DNA of 62,000 nucleotides from Chrysomallon squamiferum (Eukaryota; Mollusca; Gastropoda; Neomphalida; Peltospiridae): NCBI GenBank assembly GCA_012295275.1, contig CM022667.1, positions 8,415,038 to 8,477,037 of the forward strand, read 5' to 3'. Shown piece by piece: positions 1 to 11,617 of this stretch (position 1 is its first letter; each line of letters starts with the position of its first letter). The notes under the pieces were generated by a model. It saw only the letters and a program-made list of their open reading frames with translations, ran no database searches and was not told where the DNA came from. The position numbers and the translations under genes were made by a program.

Positions 1-30
1 TATTTATTTATTTATTTATTTATTTATTTT
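1..30. repeat. (TTTA)n microsatellite at left edge
   Basis: Simple TTTA tandem repeat running off the left end of the window. It lies just downstream (minus sense) of the donor of the putative exon at 42-132, so it would be intronic for that gene. Confidence 0.9.
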
Positions 31-41
31 CGACAACCTAC

Positions 42-132
42 CGACATAAACTTGGACATGATTCCAGGTTTTTTGCTGTTTCTGCTGTCTTCAACATCGT
101 GAAACTCGCCAACACCGGAAACAGAATTTGAA
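42..132 (-). CDS. Putative internal coding exon, unidentified protein
   Basis: On the minus strand a CAG acceptor precedes position 132 and a GTAGGT donor follows position 42. Between them is an open 30-codon reading with higher GC than its surroundings, containing GVGEFHDVEDSRNSKKPG and ending MSKFMS. It needs two incoming bases (1 + 90 nt). The nearest upstream exon on the same strand (1017-1111) ends in phase 0, so either an unseen exon lies between them or this belongs to another gene. I do not recognise the protein. Another reading from a TAG acceptor further upstream ends in a stop at the donor and looks less protein-like. Confidence 0.4.
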
Positions 133-159
133 CTGGATGCATAAACATCTACAAATAAA

Positions 160-195
160 AATCTATCTATCTATCTGTCTGTCTATCTATCTATA

Positions 196-256
<61 letters not shown>

Positions 257-517
257 GTCTGTCTGTCTGTCTGTATGTCTGTCTATCTATCTATCTATCT
301 ACCCATCTATCCATCCACCCTTCTATCTATTTATTCGTATATTTGTCTATCTATATGTCTGTCTGTCTCTCTCTATATATATATATCTATCTCTCTATCT
401 ACCCATCCACCCATCTATCTATTTATTCGTTTATTTGTATATCTATCTATCTATCTATCTATCTGTCTGTCTGTCTGTTTGACTGTCTGTCTGTTTGACT
501 GTCTGTCTATCTATCTA
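160..517. repeat. Degenerate CTAT/CTGT tetranucleotide array
   Basis: About 360 bp of CTAT and CTGT repeats with interruptions such as CCAT and TTTATTCG. The long translation across it is only Leu/Ser/Ile/Tyr repeats and is not a gene. Confidence 0.95.
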
Positions 518-524
518 TGTGTGA

Positions 525-805
525 GAGGGGGCGGGTTTATGTTAATTAAAACTAACCTTGTTCATTTTTGCCTACTGACTGAGAATGTAATTCATTCTTT
601 GGAAACAAAATATTTAAATCTGCATCGGTTTGCTTAGCCAATATAAATAACTTTTTTCTCTGAAAGGGGGCGGGTTTAAAAAATAAAAAATAAATTGTTC
701 ATAATTTTGCAATAATAATAATAAATAAATAAATAAATGTACATTCATTCACAGAAAACAAAATATTTAAATCACATTATCGGTTTATTATAACCAATAT
801 TAAAT
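525..805. repeat. Diverged tandem duplication (about 140 bp unit, two copies)
   Basis: Two copies start at about 527 and 665. Each begins GGGGGCGGGTTTA and continues through TTGTTCAT, TTTTGC and GAAA(A)CAAAATATTTAAATC to a CATCGGTTT/TATCGGTTT block and CCAATAT. The second copy has an extra AATA-rich insertion. No coding potential was seen. Confidence 0.75.
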
Positions 806-1016
806 TTTATTATTATTATTTTCTGCAAGTAAAAAACTATTAATATTTCAAACAGTTATAAATTTTCAACCAATGTAAACAAAATAAACTCATTTACCGC
901 ATTAAGGCAATTATTGAACTGAGGTTATATTCTGAGGTATAATAGTATATGTAATGTAACGATGGAGATGATTGGTTATGTATTTAAGGTCAAGGTCGTG
1001 TTTTGAAGATATTTAC

Positions 1017-1594
1017 CAGCATGTTCAGTTCGTTGGCTGTTTCTTCAATAGCCTGACTGTGTCTGTTTAGTAGTGAGACATTCTTATCCATTGACTTAGC
1101 GGTAAGGAATTCTAACAAAATAATAAAGTCAGCTTTTTAACCACGAATTTTCAAAGAACTTTAACTGCGGAGCCAGTGGTCAGTGTGTGCATGCACGTGC
1201 GTCTTTATTCCTAAAGAGATCTTAATAAATTAAAGTGCAGGTAGTGTGCGTATAATTGAATAATTGTGTGTGTGTGCGCGTGTCTGTTTCATTTTTTATT
1301 ACTGACAAATATATCATCATCTAAGTTAATAGTTCTTTCTTTTTTCTTTTCTTTTTTATATATCTTTTTCTTTCTTTTCGTTTTTTTTTTTTTTTTTTTT
1401 ACCTCTTTTTTTTTTTTTTTTTTTTTTTTAATTCTATTTTAATTTTTTTATTTATTGTTTTTATATTTTAGGTGATTACAAACCTTCGGAATCGCCGGCA
1501 GCCCCTGAGAATTGAAGACGTTTTCGACTTTTTGTGTAACTCTTTAATTGTTCCGTCATCTTACTGAGTTCTTTTTGCTGAAAATAATTACTTA

Positions 1595-1625
<31 letters not shown>

Positions 1626-2042
1626 GCATCACCACCACCAATAATAATAATAATAATAAAAATAATAACAATAATAAAAATAGTATTGATAATAATTTCT
1701 AGAAATTATAAATACACAAATGAATATAATATATTTAAAGCCTATTTTTGATTATTAAGACAACAATCAACTTGCTTTTAATAATTATAATAATTTCTTT
1801 TTGTAATATGCATAGATAATTTTAGATATTTTTTTACTATGCAGACAGACAAACTTTTTTTTAGATAATTAAATATTTGTTTTAATATACAGATAGATAT
1901 TTAGATATTTGTTTTACTATGCAGACAGACAATCACTGACTTTTTTCTGTACAGCTTTCTGTGTTTTGAGAATCAGCTTCGTGTTGTCTCGAACTCTCCA
2001 CGCTCTCAAAACATCCAAGTTTTCATCTTCCAGCATAGCCAT
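1017..2042 (-). CDS. Unidentified helical/coiled-coil protein, three exons
   Basis: Three minus-strand exons join in phase. Exon A (2042-1941, 34 codons, AAACAG acceptor, GTCAGT donor) starts MAMLEDENLDVLRAWRVRDN. Exon B (1577-1484, TTTTCAG acceptor, GTTTGT donor) starts QKELSKMTEQLKSYTKSRKR. Exon C (1111-1017, TTAG acceptor, GTAAAT donor) contains SMDKNVSLLNRHSQAIEETA. Phases match exactly (B ends with one base, C supplies two). The product is rich in charged and helix-forming residues and is probably coiled coil. Exon A may hold the true start or be internal; its acceptor abuts a trinucleotide microsatellite. If the donor of exon C is not used, reading continues nine codons (GTA to CCT) to a TGA, which would be the C-terminus. 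I do not recognise the family. Confidence 0.6.
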
Positions 2043-2046
2043 CTGT

Positions 2047-2048
<2 letters not shown>

Positions 2049-2086
<38 letters not shown>

Positions 2087-2098
2087 TAGTAATAGTAA

Positions 2099-2179
<81 letters not shown>

Positions 2180-2250
2180 CAGAAGTAGTAGTAGTAGTAG
2201 TAGTAATAGAAGTAGTAGTAGTAGTAATAATAATAATAATAAAAATATTA
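2049..2250. repeat. (TAA)n/(TAG)n trinucleotide microsatellite
   Basis: About 200 bp of AAT and AGT trinucleotides with AGA/AGC variants. It directly abuts the acceptor of exon A of the unidentified minus-strand gene. A reading frame stays open through it on both strands only because these triplets lack stops in one frame. Confidence 0.95.
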
Positions 2251-2611
2251 TGGCGTCCCGGAATTCGTTCTGTCCAGTTTAGTAAGTGACTGGTTTTTAC
2301 ACGTTTCACTGTACACACGTTGTAAATAATAGTTATTTGAAATATATTTGTCTAATAAACTATCTGTGTGTGTTAATCATTTACTTACATTATTTCTGTT
2401 TATCTAGAATAACCCAAATTTAAACGTAGACTGTAATTCATAAACGCTGAGTAGTCGCTCTCTGAAATTAATGACGTCATATAATTGACTGTCATGTATA
2501 GAAACGTCTCATGAATATTCATTATGACATTATTTCTCTTACAGTTAAACTAAACGACGATGGAATACATAATATAAAACTTGATTTGTACTTTTGTTTT
2601 CATTTTTTGTT

Positions 2612-2655
2612 TTATTATTTATTTATTTATTTATTTATTATTATTATTATTTTAG
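2612..2655. repeat. (TTTA)n/(TTA)n microsatellite
   Basis: Simple repeat in the intergenic stretch between the unidentified gene and the PLA2 gene. I see nothing coding between about 2,320 and 3,767 apart from low-complexity readings. Confidence 0.9.
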
Positions 2656-3767
2656 CAGTGAAGTTAATCAAAGCTAAATGATGATATTTGTTATTTTATG
2701 TGTATGTTATTGTTTATATAATGTATGTGTTAGTATTTGGTTATGCATGATGCTTATACATTTATTTTTCTGCACATACATGTAACATTATTCCTCTATT
2801 TTCTTGTTCATTTGTGTGTGTGGGTGCGCGTGCGTGCGTATGTGTGTATTTAATATAGACATAAATATAAATACACATGCGTTGCTAACTGCTTTTACGC
2901 CTCTGTAAAGGTAAGTTTCTGTGACTTTGTGTTTTAAACACTTTAACTACTGCTTATAGACAATTGTCACACAGTGCAAGCCAGTGTTGTCAAAATTCAA
3001 ATATTTTTTTTATAAATATAAAGCAAGTTATAGCATTTTATATTTTATTTCCAATGATTATATGGCATGCAGCGTACCATAAAACTGAAATATATCGTTT
3101 GCAAAATTACAGATGTTTATAAACAACGACGACAACAACAACAAAATGGACACATCCATTTGGAAACATATATTTTTATCCAACAAACAATAACATTTTT
3201 GATTTCTACCAAAGTTTTAAACCGCATAACTCCAAAATCAATTGTTAGAATATATTGAACAACATGACCTGGCATTTTCACTGCAAACGATTAGGTGAAT
3301 TAATCATTCTGTCACATAGTCATCACGTGATCGGAAGTTATTTCTTACTGGGGTGTATTTGTCTATTTGAGCTGCCTTGTCTAAATTGAAAATTATGACT
3401 GAAAATAAAAGTATTTTATAGGTTCTTTTTTCTTCGTCTTCTTCTTCTTCTTTTTTTTTTTTATCAGAACGATTGAGAGAGAGTGAATGTTGTTGGCATT
3501 GAATGGATGAAAATGATGAATACGAACTAAATTAATGAAAAGAATAATAAGAATTAACGGGAAAAAAAAACAGACACATAAAATGTAATAAAAAAATAAC
3601 AACAATAAAACAAACAAATAATTAAATAAACAAATAACCCGTCAAAATCGCAGAACTGGTAATAATATTTCTGTGATTGCAGCGTAACAACACAGTCGTG
3701 AACAGTCCTTCTAATTACATTTTACAGGTCACGTGATTCTCAATTAAAACACGCGTGTTGTCCCTCT

Positions 3768-4017
3768 TTACGAAACACAACTTTTCACCCACGATTCGCC
3801 GCAGTAGCTGCGAGGTGAACTGCTGAAGTGGCCGGCGCCGAACGCGTTGACGGCGCCGTAGTAGGTCTCTGCGATTTCGTCGCAGAACATCTGCGTAGCA
3901 GCATCGAACATACTCTCCATTATTAACCGCTTCTTCAGACCGCGGCAGACTGACAGGGCGTCCCGTTGTAAGTGATGGTCGCACGCATCTTTAGAAATAC
4001 CGTACCGCGTACCCTGA

Positions 4018-4070
<53 letters not shown>

Positions 4071-4091
4071 TAACTACAGTGAAACAATACT

Positions 4092-4142
<51 letters not shown>

Positions 4143-4425
4143 TACAGTGAAACAATATTGACAATAATAATAAGAAGAAGAAAAAGAATTTAAACATAGT
4201 TAAAATAAGAAAAAATACAATACATTCTGGAAGATAACTTATATTTATAATGACACTGTAACAGTTAATAAAACGACAACAACAGTAATAATAATAAATA
4301 AATAAATAATAACAATTGTAAAAAACAACAACAGTGATGATCATAAGGAGAATAATTATATATTAGTGCTGATACCAAAATACAACGACTCTCTCTAATC
4401 ACATAATCTGCAATACAACTTAAAC

Positions 4426-4465
<40 letters not shown>

Positions 4466-4711
4466 TAACGATAACAATAATAATCAGACAAATAAATAAT
4501 CGAAATATATACAAAACTGTGATAAGAAATATCTTACGCAGTCGTAACAGATGTCATGTTTATTACACGCATGGCGGAACTTTTCTTTGTAGAAGAAAGG
4601 AAGATGTCCAGGAATACTGCAGCCGTCAGAGTGACCGCGGTCACAGTCCTCCGCGTTTGCAGTGACCAACAGAACTGCTACAACAGCAAGTACACCAAAC
4701 AGCGAGGACAT
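3768..4711 (-). CDS. Secreted phospholipase A2, conodipine-like (group IX type), two coding exons
   Basis: Exon 1 (4711-4538, 58 codons) opens with a 20-residue hydrophobic signal peptide ending ANA. It carries a GCSIP segment and the PLA2 active-site motif CNKHDICYDC, with the catalytic His-Asp pair at residues 52-53. The intron is 4537-4014 (GTAAGA donor, TTTCAG acceptor, 524 bp, full of AAT repeats). Exon 2 (4013-3768) begins with a Gly completing the C-G-x-x-Y-G motif, continues with a CD pair, and ends at TAA. The predicted precursor is 139 aa with numerous cysteines, a typical size for small secreted PLA2s. A dibasic-rich stretch (LKKRL) early in exon 2 could be a processing site; conodipine-M from cone snail venom is a processed two-chain member of the family. 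The enzyme would hydrolyse the sn-2 ester of phospholipids outside the cell. Venom, digestive and defence roles are all possible, and the sequence does not decide between them. Confidence 0.85.
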
Positions 4712-5039
4712 CTATTCAAAAACAATAATAATTTAATATTTATACATCTACTACGCACAATTGTAATCGCTAGTCACATTTTTGAAGAGCTGGCTGCAGT
4801 TTCGTTATCCACTGAGTTAGCGTTAACGTATGACAGAGTAATATTTTGTTACATAATTGCCCGATCCAACCAATGCCACCGCGACTGTGGGATATATTTT
4901 CAGTTATGTCTGTACTTATTAATTTTATTTTATTTTATTATTTATTTATTTATTTATTTATTTATATTTATTTTTAGTTTTTCTATTCAGTTAGCGGTTA
5001 TAAATTATTTTGTTACTAAAGCAAAAATGTTGTGCTTAC

Positions 5040-5075
5040 CTTGTATGTGAACGGACGGTCAGTAAAACGTGACAG
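5040..5075 (-). other. Non-coding 5' UTR exon of the PLA2 gene
   Basis: On the minus strand CATACAAG is followed by a strong GTAAGC donor at 5039. The matching acceptor (TTTTTGAATAG) lies directly before the PLA2 start codon at 4711. The whole 5' UTR intron (5039-4712) therefore ends at the ATG. The upstream limit is estimated from the TATA box position. Confidence 0.6.
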
Positions 5076-5097
5076 TGAGATCTCGCAGGAATCAGTA

Positions 5098-5106
5098 TTT
5101 TATATA
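5098..5106 (-). promoter_or_regulatory. TATA box of the PLA2 gene
   Basis: TATATAAAA on the minus strand. It lies about 25-30 bp upstream of a TCACTGT initiator-like sequence (around 5,070-5,076) and about 60 bp upstream of the 5' UTR exon donor. A clear TATA promoter fits a tissue-specific secreted product. Confidence 0.6.
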
Positions 5107-6159
5107 TTCAAAAGTTAAAAAAATAAAATAAAAAAATAAAAAATTATCTGCGATAAATTGTTATCAATGGATATAATGGTCTTAATTTTGGGGGGGGGGT
5201 TCTTTTGTATCAGGTGAAATAAATCTTAGCAAAAACAGGAATAAAATTGAACATTCCATGAATAATTAAGCATAAGCATAAATAATTAAGCAGTGTTTTA
5301 ATTTAAATATTTTTCTAACGCAAAAGAAACAGTCGCATTTTTTTTCTGTTAATCATATCACGTGATCTGTTATCAGTAAATACCGGGTTTCTTATTCTCT
5401 TTTGTACATTTATAGACAAAAGGTGCATTAAGAAATATATAACATTTGAAATATTCTATATATCTATTATTTGGTATGATTATAATTAAATCAAAAATTA
5501 AATAATGAAAGCTACTTTTACCTCTATAAGGATATTCCTGTGTTTATGCATATACCAGATACTTTTTTGTGATACTATAATGAGCCCCTTTCACCGTATG
5601 ACGTTTCCATTACATAATGATACAGCTGTAAGTTCCCACGCCCCATTTTCAATCTGTTATAAATTTTTCTTGCAACTTAGTATTAATAAGAACAAGACAG
5701 TTTTTACTCTAATATTTATTTACGGTTGCTTAAAATAAAAATAAAAATATAAAATAAATAAATAACAATTATTACTATTGTTGTTGTTATTTTTATTAAA
5801 TAAATAAATAAATAAATAAAATAAAAAATGTAAAATCTGGGTCCATAATAAAAACAGTAATAGAAGTAACGATGATGGTAACGTAACAGCAACAGAAACC
5901 TATTTAACAACGACATGTCAATGATTTAAACTAATTTAATAAATAACTGAATAAAATAAAATAAAGAAAGAAAGAAAGAAAACTACTTTTCCGATATGAA
6001 ACTTTCCATGACAAAATAATTTTAACCTCAAACCCACGTTTATAGTATTTGAATTTTCGGTTAGTAAAAGCTTATTTTAAGTTAAATGTTTGGCAATGCC
6101 ATAGGTTTCTGACTGTTATTTTTAATTAACTTAATTAAATTGAACATTCTGAGTTTAGA
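5107..6159. other. Intergenic AT-rich stretch
   Basis: Mostly AT-rich sequence with an (ATAA)n run near 5,800-5,830 and an (AAAG)n run near 5,965-5,980. No exon with splice signals and protein-like coding was seen on either strand. Confidence 0.5.
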
Positions 6160-6740
6160 TAACCAGACACAAAAGGTCACGTAACAGAAGATTAAAAGTG
6201 TGTCATTAACCAGACAGAAGAGGTCACGTAATAGGAGATTAAAAGTGTCACTAACCAGACAGGTCACGTAACAGTAGATTAAAAGTGTGTCACCAACCAG
6301 ACAGAAGAAGTCACGTAATAGGAGATAAAAAGTGTCACTAACCAGACAGGTCATCTAACAGTAGATTAAAAGTGTGTCACCAACCAGACAGAAGAAGTCA
6401 TGTAATAGGAGATAAAAAGTATCACTAACCAGACAGGTCACGTAACAGTAGATTAAAAGTGTGTCACCAACCAGACAGAAGAGGTCACGTAATAGGAGAT
6501 TAAAAGTGTCATTAACCAGACAGGTCACGTAACAGTAGATTAAAAGTGTGTCACCAACCAGACAGAAGAAGTCACGTAATAGGAGATAAAAAGTGTCACT
6601 AACCAGACAGGTCACGTAACAGTAGATTAAAAGTGTCATTTACCAGACAGGTCACGTAACAGTAGATTAAAAGTGTCATTTACCAGACAGGTCACGTAAC
6701 AGTAGATTAAAAGTGTCATTTACCAGACAGGGTAGATTAA
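6160..6740. repeat. Tandem array with 87-bp higher-order unit
   Basis: Monomers of about 42-45 bp, each containing AACCAGACAG, a GTCACGTAA core and GATTAAAAGTGT. Two monomer types alternate: one with AACCAGACAGGTCACGTAAC, one with AACCAGACAGAAGA(A/G)GTCACG and AATAGGAGAT. The short type starts at 6253, 6340, 6427, 6514 and 6601, an exact 87-bp period. After 6601 the array collapses to single-type monomers of about 42 bp. Minus-strand readings through it are periodic (LLRDLFCLVGDT-like) by-products of the repeat. Confidence 0.95.
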
Positions 6741-8398
6741 AAGTGTGTAATTAACCAGACATGACACGACATAATGAGCGCAATAGCTAATTTAATATGT
6801 AAAATAATAATAAAAAAATTAAAAAATAATTAACTGAAACTGAAATATAAAGAACAAAAACAACATCAAAATTAATTTTTTTTGTTAATGATATATTACT
6901 TATTAACAAATAAAAAAATCGTTTTAAGAGACTAAACATATAACACAATATACAAATGGGCTGCATTCTTTGCAAACAACAATATTTCAGTAGTGATTTT
7001 ATATAACAATATTTATTTATTTTCTCATTTTACAGCAATGAATACAAATAACTCATGTTATATCTAGGTAAACAGTATAAGAATGTTTTTTTTTATTAGT
7101 AGTATTTTTTTTTTTTTTTTTTTTTTTTGTCAATATTTTATTATACAGAAATATGAATCGGACATAGTATAGTTTTGTAAGAATGAAAATGTCCAATAAC
7201 CTTTCATATAAAAAAAAAAAATAACCTTTCAATAAAAAATATATATATAAAGTGGCAAGTCTTTATACTACAGTGATAACTGAGATTTCTATTAGATGAC
7301 ACCAGAAAAAATAAAATAAAATAAAATAAAATAAATCCAATAAATAATAACACATCATATTGCATTATGCATTCACAGCATACATACTGTATAACAACAT
7401 TATAATCAGCATAAATTAATTTTTGTTTTTATTTTACATCGGTTTAAACTCCCAAACCACCCCTAGAAATGAAATGATTCAACACCATAGCCATGAAATC
7501 TAATAACTTAAACCATTGATGATGAAGATGAATGTACTAAGATGAGTTACAAATATCAAGTAATTAAAAAATACGTTTACAATGATTTTTCATGTCGTTT
7601 TAATAAACTGTTTATAATGCAAATGAATAAATTAATTTCTATTTCAAAAATGTCATTTTACTGCAAACTACAGATCAATGCTGAAAATAAAATAAAATGA
7701 AAAAATGAGGTTATGATCTGTGAAATGGCAGATCCCAGACATATTTCTATTAACTAGTACAAATAAATATATATGCCACTTCAGTGAACCAAATGCAATT
7801 TGGTGATAAAAAAGACTGAAAGACTGAAGATGTACTAAAAAATGTGAAACTGATATTTTTGTAACTATTTAAAGTTTGTTATCTGAAATCCAAACTGAAA
7901 TATAATTATATATTAACGATTTATGAAAACATTATCACTATCATCAAACAGTTTAAAATACATAATGAAAAATATTATTTTACATAATGAAAAATATTAA
8001 TTTACATAATGAAAAATATTAATTTAAATAATATTAGTAACTGTTTTATGAATATCTAATCCTTTAACAAAGTCCATGTTTAGAAAAGTCAAGAAGGATT
8101 ATTTATTTTTCACAATCTAGCTACTGAGAAAAGCCAAGGACAAATTCATGCTCCATAAATTTCTTTGAATGGTTAAAAAAAACACATGAGTAATTACATC
8201 TATGCTGAAAAAAAAGCAGTAACAAATGGATTTTCAGGAATATTTTACAGCAAGACATCTCAAATGATTAATGTTTCATGTCATTCCTGTTCTTCTCCAG
8301 CTCAGTAACAGTTTCATGTATGAGAGATAACTGTGGATTTTTAAATTCATCCTCTCTCTGTGTTTGTTTTACAGTCACAGTTTAAGTTGTTCCAGTGT
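6741..8398 (-). other. Likely 3' UTR / downstream region of Derlin-1
   Basis: AT-rich sequence downstream of the Derlin-1 stop codon on its strand, with no exons seen. AATAAA on the minus strand occurs near 7,008-7,020 and at several other places, so the transcript end cannot be fixed. Poly-T tracts lie at 7,108-7,128. Confidence 0.35.
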
Positions 8399-9721
8399 TT
8401 AGTCCTCTCCCAGCTGATTGCCACGCCCCCAGGCGTGACGTCCTCCGTAATCATCATCAGCGCGTCTACGACTTGATGGCGGCATGCCAAACCCAGCAAC
8501 ACCACCTCTCCGGTTTGGAAAATATTTGTATCTTTGAAAAAAAATAAAATAAAATAAATAAAATAAATAATAACACATCGTACTGCATTACACATTCAAA
8601 ATATATTTCAACTAAAGATGGCTATAGTAAAAAAAAAAAAGTATATAAAAAATAAATAAATAAATAATACAAATTACTGGAATAGTATGTATAACATAGG
8701 ATACTTTTATATATTTAAAATAAAATAAAATAAATGTTTTATACAGAAAGTTATAAAATATTAATATTTAACTAATTATTAAGCACAGAATATTTATTTT
8801 TATAGCTGTTTTTTTTCTTCCATAATATTAAGTCAGTTTTACTTCACAAACATTGAGGAATGGACGAGCTGACCAATCAACATTTCCAAAATCTACAGTC
8901 AACTCTACTTGCAAATGTACAGTAAATTATATACGTCTGATATTTTTCTTGAGCAGTGTTATAAATCCTGAGAGACATTTCTTTGGTTTGCTTAATTAAT
9001 GAAAACAGCTTAATATTATCTTTAAGAAGTGGCTACTTCACATATGAAGTTCATAACATGAAAAAAGAATATCAAATAATGTTTAATATCATTGATACTC
9101 ACAGAATACTGGGAACAGTCAATATTTTGGATCCTCCGAAATCTTGAGGATATTTAAAATTCAAGAAGAAATATAAATGTCCAACAAAAATTCCTATCAA
9201 CTCAATCAGTCCACTGAAATAAAATAAAATAAGTTAATATAAATAACTCAAAAATGTGCATAACCTCATTTTCAGGAAGAAAAACATTTTAGGCTTACAT
9301 TTTTTCAAATATTTTTATACATTATTAAAAAATATGTAATTTAGTGATATGCCAATTAACAAGTTAATTTTTATCTGTTACATCAGAATTAATGAATATT
9401 TCTCTTGGAGTTAAATATTATAATAAAAACCTTCTACTAGCTATAGTTTCTGCAGATTTACAGTGAGACTACCCAAATAAACCAAAAACATTTTTACTTA
9501 CCCATCACCTATAATCATATTGAAAGCCAAAAGAACCCAAGGCAAATACATCGCCTAAAACAACAAAAACATTTTTTTTAAATTAAAAACATTTAACATT
9601 AAATATGATTAATACTTACCACTTTGGTTTTATACACAGTAAAATTAATTTAAGGTTTTTGTTTTTAATTTCTAATGAGCAGTGTGAAGATGAGAACCAA
9701 AAATACTGTGTTGTGAGTTAG

Positions 9722-9783
<62 letters not shown>

Positions 9784-10540
9784 GAAATTTATAATTACCT
9801 TGAATCTGGTTCCAAACCAGAACGTGACAATCTGATCTTTGTTCAGTTGACACCAGACGTACAAAACACTGAGAACCATAGGGTCCATCAACAACTGAAA
9901 AAATTTTTTTACTTATTTAACGTAATAAACAAATTTCTCCCACATAGGAACATGATATAAATTAAATCAAGGGTTTTTATATAAATAAAAAAAAACTACT
10001 AAAATAAAATGTTTTATTTATTTATATACATATACAATGATTATTATAATAAGAAATAAAATGTTTCAGTACATATGTATGTATCGTAAGGATAAAATTA
10101 ATTCAACTGAGAATGGAACCTGTTATTAAAATGACATTCAGTTAAAAGAAAAAGAGTAATAAAATAATTATATCCAAATTATATTTTTTTTTATAAAATA
10201 TTATTTTCAAACTTCCAAATACTCACCATTAGGTTTGCCATTAAGCCAATGATCTGTGTATCAGGTTAAGGAAAAGTATCATAAAACTGAGAAATAATAA
10301 ACATATTTATATTTATTTTTGTTTTAATATATATTTTTTTGTTTATTTATAATTATTATTATTACTTTTATTTTCTTATTGTAATATCTGTATCACATCA
10401 ATATCATATTATTTTAAAGTATATTAACATTTTATTTTCAACAAATATAATTATTTCTATTTATATGAAATCAAAACTATTGTTACCTACCATTTTAAAG
10501 CAGTCTAATTATACGTCTCAAAAACTTTTGAAATCTGTAC

Positions 10541-10572
<32 letters not shown>

Positions 10573-11566
10573 AACCATTTACAGCTTTCAGCTTTAAAAT
10601 TTTAGAACCAGACTAAAATGAGCTAAGACACATTTTTATCTTTGTCACACTTAAGCCGAGTCTTTGTGTAATATTATAATCACTGTACATACAAAACTGT
10701 CAAAACAGAGCCTTCATCATCAACACTAGGAAACTAATTATAGGTTTGAGTACAATGATATTATAAAATATATGGACTATAAAATTTAATTAGTTATATT
10801 TTATATTATCTTCCTTACTGATGAATTAATTAATGTAATTAAAGCAAGATAATCATAAAGTGTTCAGTGGTGACTGAAGTAAGCTATGTCAACTTGTTGT
10901 GCTTTATCAGTTGACATCAATACTTATCAAGTAATCGAATTGTCATTGTTTTCTTAAACATGGTGGCTAGCATGAAAATCAGAAATACAGCTGAAAGATA
11001 CAGTTAAACAAATCCAGTTGAACAACAACATGAAGAGATAGTCAGCTGGCCGGCCATCAAAAATTCCTGAAAATAAATTAAAATAATGTAAGTGCTTTTA
11101 TGATTCAACATAATGTCATTATTATAATATACAGGACATACCACATCACAAACAAACTACAAATATATTCAGTTTAAATTTTTATAACAGATTGCTTTTC
11201 AAGGCAAAATATTTCACTGAAATAATTATTTTTAAAATGATTTAAATATAATGGGATTGACTTTCTTCCTTTTTTTTTTCCATTTATTTATTTATTTATT
11301 TATTTAATTTTTTGGTTACCTGTTTCCAGTCGTGTGGAATAAGAATAAAGAAAATAAAGATTTAACAGAAAGTGAAATCCTTTTGGACCAGCTATAGGAT
11401 AATACAACACTGCAGTAAGTGGTCTCCAGATCTGAAAAAAGAAAAAGAAATAACAATAACAACAAAATGATAATAGTCTATATAAGTTGACAGCAAAATA
11501 AAGGATTTGGCAATGAGCCTTAAGCTGAGTCTCTATGAAATTTTATAATCATATTATAATTACTAT

Positions 11567-11617
<51 letters not shown>

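Noticed and set aside
128-637. 169-codon plus-strand open reading of Leu/Ser/Ile/Tyr repeats
   Set aside because: It is the translation of a CTAT/CTGT tetranucleotide array, with no protein-like composition.
1485-1516. Possible plus-strand terminal exon (GDYKPSESPAAPEN then stop) after a TATTTTAG acceptor
   Set aside because: The same bases on the minus strand form an exon with proper acceptor, donor and phase with its neighbours, which is far better supported.
6082-6639. Two periodic minus-strand open readings
   Set aside because: They follow the 87-bp satellite exactly and are by-products of its period.
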